Below are positions 5,936 to 10,950 of a stretch of 10,950 nucleotides of DNA, piece by piece; positions within the stretch are counted from its first letter, which is position 1, and each line of letters begins with the position of its first letter. Source of the stretch: Acidobacteriota bacterium (GTDB lineage Bacteria; Acidobacteriota; Blastocatellia; Pyrinomonadales; Pyrinomonadaceae); NCBI GenBank assembly GCA_020199975.1, contig JAIVJP010000047.1, forward strand, positions 1 through 10,950. The letters run 5' to 3'. The position numbers and the translations under genes are program-made. The notes below the pieces were generated by a model. That model was not told where the DNA came from. It saw nothing but the letters and a program-made list of their open reading frames with translations, and made no database searches.

Positions 5936-6598
5936 TTACTGACTCCTGAATTTTGCTCCAATCTCCGCCACCACTCGCGCTAGCTGATCCGGATCGCGCA
6001 TCAGCCGAATTGCCGCAACCCCCGCGGCGCCGGCGCGAAAACAACCGGCTGCATTGTCCAACGTAACGCCACCAAGTGCCAGCAGCGGAAACTGCGTCAA
6101 GCTGGTGGCTACTTGTTCGAGTTTATCCAACCCAAGTGGTTCACTGTAGGCGCGTTTCGACGCTGTTTCAAACACTGGTCCGAATACTGCAAAGTCGGCT
6201 CGGGCGTCGCGAGTTGCTCGAGCTTCTTCCAGTGAATGAGTTGATACGCCGATCAGAAAGTCATCACCAAACGTCCGGCGAATGACGGAGGTCTCAATTG
6301 ATCCGGCAGTCAGGTGTACTCCATCAGCGCCTGCTGAGCGTGCTACATCTGCGCGATCGTTAATCAATAAACGAGTGTTGCTTCCTCGCGTAATCTCGGC
6401 AGCCTGCAGCGTCAACTCGTAAAGCACACGAGTACTTAGATTCTTTTCGCGGAGTTGAATAAGATTGACATGTGCGGCCACTGCCGCGGCGACTAGATTA
6501 AGGAGCCGTGAGAAATCTTTATCTGCCGGCGTTGTTTGCGGGGTCGTCTCGCCGCCGGTGATCAGGTAGGTGATTGGGTTTTGCTGGTGGAGTAGCAT
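5936..6598 (-). CDS. thiE: Thiamine-phosphate synthase
   Basis: ThiE joins the hydroxymethylpyrimidine pyrophosphate made by ThiD to thiazole phosphate, giving thiamine phosphate. This 220-residue TIM-barrel protein shows IQLREK (48-52), LLINDRADVA (77-86), GVHL (93-96), GVSTHS (117-122), FAVFGPVFETASK (136-148), LALGGV (173-178) and GAAGVAAI (190-197). These are the phosphate-, pyrimidine- and Mg-binding positions of the family in the right order. ATG 6598 puts ITYLITGG near the start as usual; no strong Shine-Dalgarno site is seen. Its first 80 nt overlap the end of the upstream membrane-protein gene in another frame, and its stop lies 2 nt before thiD, with the thiD ribosome site inside the thiE end. 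Translational coupling of thiE and thiD is likely. Confidence 0.95.
   Translation of the reverse strand: MLLHQQNPITYLITGGETTPQTTPADKDFSRLLNLVAAAVAAHVNLIQLREKNLSTRVLYELTLQAAEITRGSNTRLLINDRADVARSAGADGVHLTAGSIETSVIRRTFGDDFLIGVSTHSLEEARATRDARADFAVFGPVFETASKRAYSEPLGLDKLEQVATSLTQFPLLALGGVTLDNAAGCFRAGAAGVAAIRLMRDPDQLARVVAEIGAKFRSQ
5943..5947 (-). promoter_or_regulatory. thiD: Ribosome binding site of thiD
   Basis: AGGAG on the minus strand, 9 nt before ATG 5933, lies inside the last codons of thiE. It decides the thiD start and supports coupling to thiE. Confidence 0.75.
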
Positions 6599-6914
6599 TC
6601 TTTTGCGAACCGACCGGAGGCGCAGTATTTCCTCGCAAAGCGTTGAGCGTTTGCCTGAAGTGGAAGATTTCCCAAAACGCCATTCCCAGATTCAAGATGC
6701 CCAGACCGGTGACTGCGCCCCGGACCCAACCTGAAGCAATCACACTCTGCAAACCATAGAAGCCGGTCTTACGCGCGGCGTACAGAAGGAAATAGTTGTT
6801 TCCCCAATCACTCAAGCCGAGAAATCCCTGCGGAATCCAGGGCAGCAGCGTGAGTACGATGCCAATCTCCAGGCACAACACAATGTAGAAGATAACGCTG
6901 AGCTTAGCTGACAT
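6519..6914 (-). CDS. Small membrane protein of unknown function
   Basis: I do not recognise a named family. The 131-residue product has a hydrophobic segment at about 5-28 (VIFYIVLCLEIGIVLTLLPW), a short loop with WGNNYFLLYAA, a second hydrophobic zone at about 62-82 (VRGAVTGLGILNLGMAFWEIF), and a polar Pro/Lys/Arg-rich tail from about 95. An arrangement of two to three membrane helices with a cytoplasmic or periplasmic tail is likely. The last 80 nt overlap the start of thiE in a different frame, so the low-complexity tail may be less conserved than the rest. The ATG at 6914 has no Shine-Dalgarno site; the stretch where one would sit is next to a heptanucleotide tandem repeat. It is the first gene of the leftward run with thiE and thiD. 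A link to thiamine is only positional. Confidence 0.7.
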   Translation of the reverse strand: MSAKLSVIFYIVLCLEIGIVLTLLPWIPQGFLGLSDWGNNYFLLYAARKTGFYGLQSVIASGWVRGAVTGLGILNLGMAFWEIFHFRQTLNALRGNTAPPVGSQKNATPPAKPNHLPDHRRRDDPANNAGR

Positions 6915-6921
6915 GATGCTT

Positions 6922-6963
6922 TCGTAAATTGTTAATCGCTAATCATAAATCGTAAATCGTAAA
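6922..6963. repeat. Heptanucleotide tandem repeat, six units
   Basis: Six consecutive 7-mers read on the plus strand: TCGTAAA, TTGTTAA, TCGCTAA, TCATAAA, TCGTAAA and TCGTAAA. The unit on the minus strand is TTTACGA. The array starts 8 nt upstream of the minus-strand ATG at 6914, so it occupies the 5' untranslated region of the small membrane-protein gene. The same unit family recurs at 9601-9635. Heptameric short tandem repeats (STRRs) are known from cyanobacteria; relation to those is only by analogy. Confidence 0.75.
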
Positions 6964-7305
6964 TTCGTATAGTCCAAGTATCGCTCCCTGTGACAGGATT
7001 TCTCAGGGGCTTTTAGAACCTTCGCCTTTTCGAAAACCATCAGTAGTATTATGTATCATCAAATATGGTAGCGGCGTCAATCGTAGCGGCGGGTAGCGAG
7101 AACAGCCCCTACGGGTAATCGCCTTGTAAGTTGGGCGACTATTTCCCAAGGACGAAACAGTCTAAAGATACGCTAACACGCGCCAATGAATGTCAACCCG
7201 TTCGTTTTCAAGAGTTTGGATGCGGTTCCTGCTACCTTAGCCACTCAATTTATCCCTGATCGAACAGCCGGCAGATTACGCCACGTCGCATTGGATTACT
7301 AATAA
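6964..7305. other. Divergent intergenic region, no gene seen
   Basis: The gap lies between the leftward membrane protein-thiE-thiD run and the rightward ligase gene, so promoters for both should be here. On the minus strand TTGACA (7196-7191) is a perfect -35 hexamer, but the best -10-like TATCTT is about 20 nt further, so I call no promoter. GTAGCGGCG occurs twice at about 7070-7093 and may be decayed dispersed repeat. CCTGTCACAGG on the minus strand (about 6988-6998) can form a short hairpin. No coding region is convincing. Confidence 0.5.
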
Positions 7306-8841
7306 ATGGTCTCTGCACTTCACTCCCCGGCTGTCGATACTAAATCACCGCTCGCTCTTCTTGGTAACCGCGTTGCCACAGCAGGTTTCGTTATTTATGC
7401 CGCATTTGCACCACATTCGATCGCCGGAGCGGAAATCGCACTGGCGATAGTTGGTGGCGGCTGGCTGGTTCGGACGATCGCTACAGGAAAAGCTGGTTTT
7501 CGACACACGGAGCTAGACTTACCGATCTGGCTCTTCTTCGCATGGACCATCGCATCGTCCTGTCTATCCGAAGAACCGCAGATTAGCGTCGCAAAACTGC
7601 AATCTGTTTGCGTCCTCTTTCTCTTCTACCTAACCCAGGCAATTGTGACCAGAGGCAACGCGGTATTTTTGGTGTGTATCATGATCCTGTCAGGAATGGC
7701 CGGCAGCATTTATAGCATCTACGACTTGCTCCGCGGACGTGGGGTTGTCGTCGAAGCGGTCTCCAGCGACAGTCCTCTGCGTATGAGCGTTGCGCCCGGT
7801 GATGCTGTTTGGAGAGTGGATGGCCGGCGAATTTACTCGATCGGCGAAATCGAGAAAGTGATCAAGACGGCTCCGTCAGGAACTAATCTGCGTGTGAGTG
7901 TGATCACGCGTGGTGAGCACGCCGAACGCACTAGCTTAATGGTCACGGATCAAATGAAACAGCGTGATGCTCCTTCAGGAATCACCGGAAGAAATCCAAC
8001 TCATCGGTTTCGCGCCTCGGGCTGGACGCGCCACTACGAAACATTTTCTGAGATTCTGCAGATCGTTGCTCAGCTCGCCCTCGGGCTGGGACTGGCCAAT
8101 CTCAAGAACCATGGTCCAAATCTTCGTTTTAAGTTGGCCGCTGCTGCCAGCGCTCTCCTGGCGCTTGGGATTGCTTTAACGGCGATGAGAACTGTACTGG
8201 TGGCTTTTACTCTGGGCGCCTGCGTCCTGACCATACGCGCCGCGCGGGGAAAAGCGCGTCTCCTCGTACCAGCGGCATTGTTGCTCGTTCTGGCCCTGGG
8301 AGCGTTTATCGTTTGGCAGACTCGCGCGGAACAGGCCTTGTGGCTTCAAGACGACAGCGCTTCATTGCGTTTGACCGTCGCGCAGCACGGGGTGTCGCGA
8401 ATAGTGCTTCATCCGTTTTTTGGTCATGGAATGGACGCGATGCACTTGCACTGGAATGAATGGGGCTTTCCCGGCAAGGAAATGCTGGGCCTGCATTCCA
8501 CCCCGCTGCAACTGGCTTTTGACCGCGGTCTTCCCGCACTCGCTCTCTGGCTCTGGATCATGGCAGCCTTCTGGCTGCTGACAACGCGTGCGGAACGCGG
8601 CTTCAGAGACTCGGCAGACGTAAACCGACACGGCCTGCTGCTCGGCGCCACAGGAGCAACTGCCGGCTTCTTCGCGAGCTCACTCGTCAACTACAACTTC
8701 GGCGACGGCGAAGTGGCCCTGGTCTTCTGGTGGTTGATGGGCATTGTGATGGTGCTGGCGCGGGACAAAGGTTCAGATCACGTCAGCAAAGTTTTTACGA
8801 GTGCGGGCGAACCACCAGTAGCCAAGGAAAAAGCTGACTAG
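7306..8841 (+). CDS. O-antigen ligase/polymerase-like membrane protein with an internal PDZ-like domain
   Basis: This 511-residue polytopic inner-membrane protein is of the Wzy/WaaL (O-antigen ligase) superfamily, whose members polymerise or transfer lipid-linked glycans at the periplasmic face. Hydrophobic segments run from about 24-58, 72-84, 100-138, 248-266, 276-310 and 318-338, then 405-425, 443-461 and 468-485. Family hallmarks are LTAMRTVLVAF (around Arg295) and the large-loop segment HPFFGHGMDAMH with HSTPLQLAFDRGLPALALW (370-415). Between membrane segments, residues about 146-214 resemble a PDZ domain: VVVEAVSSDSPLRMSVAPGD, AVWRVDGRRIYSIGEIEKVI, PSGTNLRVSVITRGE. That fits the PDZ pattern of SPA..AGL..GD.I..V.G..I, then a pGt..L.V.R strand. 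The start ATG 7306 has no clear Shine-Dalgarno site. The C-terminal tail overlaps the convergent ABC permease gene by 69 nt. Polymerase versus ligase cannot be decided. Confidence 0.85.
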   Translation: MVSALHSPAVDTKSPLALLGNRVATAGFVIYAAFAPHSIAGAEIALAIVGGGWLVRTIATGKAGFRHTELDLPIWLFFAWTIASSCLSEEPQISVAKLQSVCVLFLFYLTQAIVTRGNAVFLVCIMILSGMAGSIYSIYDLLRGRGVVVEAVSSDSPLRMSVAPGDAVWRVDGRRIYSIGEIEKVIKTAPSGTNLRVSVITRGEHAERTSLMVTDQMKQRDAPSGITGRNPTHRFRASGWTRHYETFSEILQIVAQLALGLGLANLKNHGPNLRFKLAAAASALLALGIALTAMRTVLVAFTLGACVLTIRAARGKARLLVPAALLLVLALGAFIVWQTRAEQALWLQDDSASLRLTVAQHGVSRIVLHPFFGHGMDAMHLHWNEWGFPGKEMLGLHSTPLQLAFDRGLPALALWLWIMAAFWLLTTRAERGFRDSADVNRHGLLLGATGATAGFFASSLVNYNFGDGEVALVFWWLMGIVMVLARDKGSDHVSKVFTSAGEPPVAKEKAD

Positions 8842-9597
8842 CGCGAAGGCCGTAAAGTAGGCGAGGCTGGACCAGTCGGGCGGCGCGCCCTCCAACAAGA
8901 TGCGCCGGTAGCTTCTAACCACAGAAGTGAAGGGATTGATGTTGATGAAGAGGCGATAGCGCTCAGGCACGATCGATTCCGGATAGATAATCGGAGTGAG
9001 AAACATCCAGGCAGTCAGGAAGAGGGATATTCCTTGAGCGATGTCACGCAAGAACACACCCAGCGAAGCGATCAACCACGCCGCGCCGAGCGTAAACAGT
9101 AATTGCGGAATAATCAATACGGGCAGCCAAAAGACCGAAACATAAAGCTCGTGACGCATTATGACAATGGCGATCAAAAGGGCAAGGGTCGCGAACAGCT
9201 GATTGCCGAGAGACGACAGCGTCAGCGCTATCGGCAAAGTTTCCAGCGGGAAGAGCACCCTCTTTACCAGATTTGAATGTGTAACAATTATCGTCGCGGA
9301 CTGCAACAACGTATCCTGAAACATCGTCCAGGGCAGCAGACCGCAAAAAAGATATAGCGCGTAATCCCAGGGCGAACCGTTGGTACCAAAACGGGCCCCA
9401 AAGATGCCGGCGAATATGAACGTGAAGATCGCGATCATTACCATTGGTGTGAGTAGCGCCCAGACTATTCCCAACACCGAACCACGATAGCGCGCCACGA
9501 GTTCACGCCGGGCCAGCGAGAGAATCAACTCGAAGCGCCCGGGCAGTTCCCAGAGTGGTCGCCACACTGCGCGTCGTGCCGTTTGAACAGAAATCAT
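8773..9597 (-). CDS. ABC-2 type polysaccharide/polyol phosphate export permease (Wzm/KpsM-like)
   Basis: This 274-residue integral membrane protein is of the ABC-2 family that exports O-antigen, capsule or teichoic-type glycans. Family marks are LARRELVARYRGSVLG with WALLTP (28-51), VKRVLFPLE (111-119), FLRDIAQ (182-188), TPIIYP (201-206), NPFTSVVRSYRRILLEG (221-237) and a terminal WWFARTRKNFADVI. Six membrane segments are expected. I chose ATG 9597, because in-frame extension to 9669 reads through a heptanucleotide repeat (giving FTIYYSR-type sequence) that is unlikely to be protein. No Shine-Dalgarno site precedes either start. The ATPase subunit (Wzt-like) that must energise such a permease is not in this window; immediately downstream is the convergent ligase gene. 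The partner may lie to the right beyond the methyltransferase. Confidence 0.92.
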   Translation of the reverse strand: MISVQTARRAVWRPLWELPGRFELILSLARRELVARYRGSVLGIVWALLTPMVMIAIFTFIFAGIFGARFGTNGSPWDYALYLFCGLLPWTMFQDTLLQSATIIVTHSNLVKRVLFPLETLPIALTLSSLGNQLFATLALLIAIVIMRHELYVSVFWLPVLIIPQLLFTLGAAWLIASLGVFLRDIAQGISLFLTAWMFLTPIIYPESIVPERYRLFININPFTSVVRSYRRILLEGAPPDWSSLAYFTAFALVSFFLGYWWFARTRKNFADVI

Positions 9598-9600
9598 CGC

Positions 9601-9635
9601 GCGTGAATAGTAAATCGTGAATCGTGAATAGTAAA
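9601..9635. repeat. Heptanucleotide tandem repeat, five units
   Basis: Five consecutive 7-mers on the plus strand: GCGTGAA, TAGTAAA, TCGTGAA, TCGTGAA and TAGTAAA. They start 3 nt upstream of the chosen minus-strand start of the ABC permease gene. They share the T(C/A)GT(A/G)AA unit and the orientation with the array at 6922-6963, which also abuts a minus-strand start. Confidence 0.75.
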
Positions 9636-9677
9636 AACTGTCGGGCCAGCCGTAGTGCACCTGTAGCATCTTATTTA

Positions 9678-9859
9678 CACCGTGGCTTCAGCCCGGTGAT
9701 CTTGGGAGCCATAAAAGCAAGTGAACCGTTTTAACGGTTTGCTTAGCGGCGCAAGCACTTTCTTTTGAGAACACTTTTCTGCTGAAGTTTATAGGATTCA
9801 GCAACTTTAACGTCCCTGGCTACTTGAGCACCCCTCAAGAAAAACCGTTGAAACGGTTC
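9678..9859. repeat. Hairpin-rich dispersed repeat between permease and methyltransferase genes
   Basis: Several hairpins fill the gap. CACCG...CGGTG with an inner GGC-TTCA-GCC sits at 9678-9698. AACCGTT-tt-AACGGTT is at 9724-9739, GCTGAA...TTCAGC at 9781-9802, CTTGAG...CTCAAG at 9823-9839 and AACCGTT-ga-AACGGTT at 9843-9858. The 18-bp segments at 9723-9740 and 9842-9859 are also reverse complements of each other with one mismatch, bounding an element of about 137 bp. The right end lies inside the 3' end of the methyltransferase gene and supplies its last codons and stop. The hairpins could also serve as a terminator-like 3' structure for that gene. Confidence 0.75.
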
Positions 9860-10863
9860 CTCGACTCGGTAACCCTGCCAAAGCCCCGCCAGCTATTCTT
9901 GTTGTGCCATTGGATCGATACTTCAGTGGCGTCAATGTCGCGCCACCATTGCTCGAATTCTCTGCTGGGGATGTAGTGTGCGGTCGGTGCGACCAGGTGA
10001 TCGAAAACTATTGTGTGCTGTTCCTTCCACCCAAAATCGGAGATGGCCATCAGGTAATCATTGTAGAAAAGGCGCCGGGCCACTGCGCCACCAGCGACGC
10101 GATTGAGCGGTCGATAGATCAACTTGGTCGCGAGATAAACAAGGGCTGTGGGCAGTTTTGAAACATGTAAGAGGGCGCCCGGATTGATGCGGGAGGTCAA
10201 GCGTTCTCGCATTGGGCTGACCCACCGCGTGATCCACTCATTATTCTCAGCGCCGTAAACCCACGCAGACAGATATCCTCCTGGCTTCACGTTAGAAGCC
10301 AGTGACAAAAAACCACGGTGCGCATCAGGCAGGTGGTGCAGCACCCCGACAGAAAACGCGTAGTCGATCTTTTTCTTAATCGGCAAATGATAGATGTCGG
10401 CCTGGATGATGTGAGCGTTGTCCAGATGGCGGGTCGCGGCAAATGCTGTTTCGACGGCGGCACTGAGATCGGCTCCGATTACTTCCTTTGCGCCCCAAGC
10501 GGCAACCAGTTGTGTGTGGCGTCCTTTGCCGCAACCACCTTCAAGTACGATCTTGTCCTTGAAGAACTCCGGAGTGACTGGAGCAATCCACCCCAGAAAC
10601 TGATCGGCGTACTTTTGGTCTTCCTGAGTGAAATGCTGCCACTGCCAGCCGAAGTTTGCCACTGTCGCGGCCTTGTCAGCATCAAGTTTCTCAAGAGCCG
10701 CGAAGCGAGGGATGCCACGAGTGATGGGAAACCGGGTCTTACATGAGGCGCAGCCCAGCTCGCCTTCCAATACATGTCTACCATTGCTGGCCGTCACCCC
10801 AGACAACTCAAGAGAGCCAGCACATGCAGGGCAGGCTAGATATTGTAATAAGCTCTGACGCAT
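9835..10863 (-). CDS. Class I SAM-dependent methyltransferase with N-terminal Trm112-like zinc ribbon
   Basis: This 342-residue protein has two parts. The N-terminal zinc ribbon has CPAC (Cys11, Cys14) and CASC (Cys38, Cys41) followed by FPITRGIPRF, as in Trm112/YcaR-type modules. A Rossmann methyltransferase follows: motif I is VLEGGCGKGRHT (106-117), the acidic end of strand 2 is Asp132 in GADLS, then QADIYHLP (Asp156) and FSVGVLHHLPD. Such fused proteins are frequent in surface-polysaccharide and secondary-metabolite clusters, and the substrate here is probably a glycan or lipid carrier; that is inference from the neighbours. ATG 10863 is chosen; an in-frame TTG at 10902 would add 13 residues. 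The final residues (about NRFNGFS) are encoded by the hairpin repeat at 9842-9859, so the natural C-terminus may have been replaced. The region after about residue 190 lacks motifs I can name. Confidence 0.88.
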   Translation of the reverse strand: MRQSLLQYLACPACAGSLELSGVTASNGRHVLEGELGCASCKTRFPITRGIPRFAALEKLDADKAATVANFGWQWQHFTQEDQKYADQFLGWIAPVTPEFFKDKIVLEGGCGKGRHTQLVAAWGAKEVIGADLSAAVETAFAATRHLDNAHIIQADIYHLPIKKKIDYAFSVGVLHHLPDAHRGFLSLASNVKPGGYLSAWVYGAENNEWITRWVSPMRERLTSRINPGALLHVSKLPTALVYLATKLIYRPLNRVAGGAVARRLFYNDYLMAISDFGWKEQHTIVFDHLVAPTAHYIPSREFEQWWRDIDATEVSIQWHNKNSWRGFGRVTESRNRFNGFS

Positions 10864-10931
10864 TCTAAAGGTTTGAGATCGTTCGTTCGTAACGCCACTC
10901 AATTACGGAACCGCGAGCGGACCGGGGTCCC

Positions 10932-10950
10932 CAAGCGGGCAGCCCGCTTG
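10932..10950. repeat. Palindrome at the window edge
   Basis: CAAGCGGGC-a-GCCCGCTTG is a perfect 9-bp-arm palindrome ending at the last base of the window. Its GCGGGC/GCCCGC core resembles the repeat in thiD and the mosaic at 4413-4669, so it is probably the end of another dispersed element whose remainder lies outside. Confidence 0.6.

Noticed and set aside
5934..6044. Upstream in-frame extension of ThiD.
   Set aside because: It reads antisense-free but in a shifted frame through the thiE end, is Gly/Arg/Ser-rich, and the ATG 5933 with AGGAG is the natural start.
6922..6963. CRISPR-like array.
   Set aside because: Units are 7 bp without spacers, and no cas genes are present.
6960..7010. TPP riboswitch before the thi genes: CTGAGA occurs on the minus strand at 7006-7001.
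   Set aside because: The second conserved block (ACCTGATCTGG-type) and the GGGG-containing pairing strand are absent at the right spacing, and the nearest downstream gene is the membrane protein. A covariance-model search would settle it.
7070..7100. ops-like element (GGCGGTAGCG type) upstream of the glycan ligase: GGCGGGTAGCGAG is present.
   Set aside because: It has an extra G and a changed 3' base relative to the ops core, and RfaH control is mainly known in gammaproteobacteria. The paired GTAGCGGCG copies suggest dispersed repeat instead.
9598..9669. N-terminal extension of the ABC permease (FYYSRFTIYYSR-type sequence).
   Set aside because: It is the translation of the heptanucleotide tandem repeat and not like permease N-termini.

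Overview
The window looks like chromosomal DNA of a soil-type bacterium with a moderate-to-high GC core and many short dispersed palindromic repeats. The gene content (maf, a DUF721/DciA-like gene, gatC-gatA) and the repeat style (GCGGGCATCCTGCCCGC-type inverted repeats, CCGTTTTAACGG-type hairpins, heptanucleotide tandem repeats) suggest Acidobacteriota, perhaps Blastocatellia, with Verrucomicrobiota as the alternative. This placement is inference from style, not from a marker gene. Shine-Dalgarno sites are absent or weak at most starts. Clear ones are seen only before the cyclophilin gene and thiD.

Left part (1-4389). A Maf-family gene, cut by the window edge, points left. A 205-bp imperfect palindrome at 513-717 separates it from a rightward run: a DUF721/DciA-like gene, a fused gene, gatA, and a Cof-type HAD phosphatase. 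The fused gene joins the first 48 residues of GatC to a complete protein-tyrosine-phosphatase-like domain, and the usual C-terminal half of GatC is missing. GatA keeps its Lys-Ser-Ser triad.

Middle (4390-6914). A mosaic of short inverted repeats precedes a cyclophilin-type peptidylprolyl isomerase gene. That gene loses its C-terminus exactly where it meets the convergent thiD gene, and ThiD also loses its usual tail there. Both look trimmed at one junction near 5064. thiD carries an in-frame palindromic insertion of about 100 bp. thiE sits 2 nt upstream of thiD, and a small membrane-protein gene overlaps thiE by 80 nt. Together they form a leftward thiamine-biosynthesis operon.

Right part (6915-10950). 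This is a cell-surface glycan region. It holds an O-antigen ligase/polymerase-like membrane protein with a PDZ-like domain between its membrane segments, a convergent Wzm/KpsM-type ABC-2 permease overlapping it by 69 nt, and a methyltransferase with a Trm112-like zinc ribbon. No ATPase partner for the permease is present. Heptanucleotide tandem repeats lie immediately upstream of two leftward starts (the small membrane protein and the ABC permease). A hairpin-rich repeat forms the 3' end of the methyltransferase gene. Another palindrome lies at the window edge.

The observations most worth following are the GatC-phosphatase fusion, the palindrome translated inside ThiD, the double truncation at the cyclophilin/ThiD junction, and the PDZ-bearing ligase. 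No CRISPR array, rRNA, tRNA or transposase gene was found.
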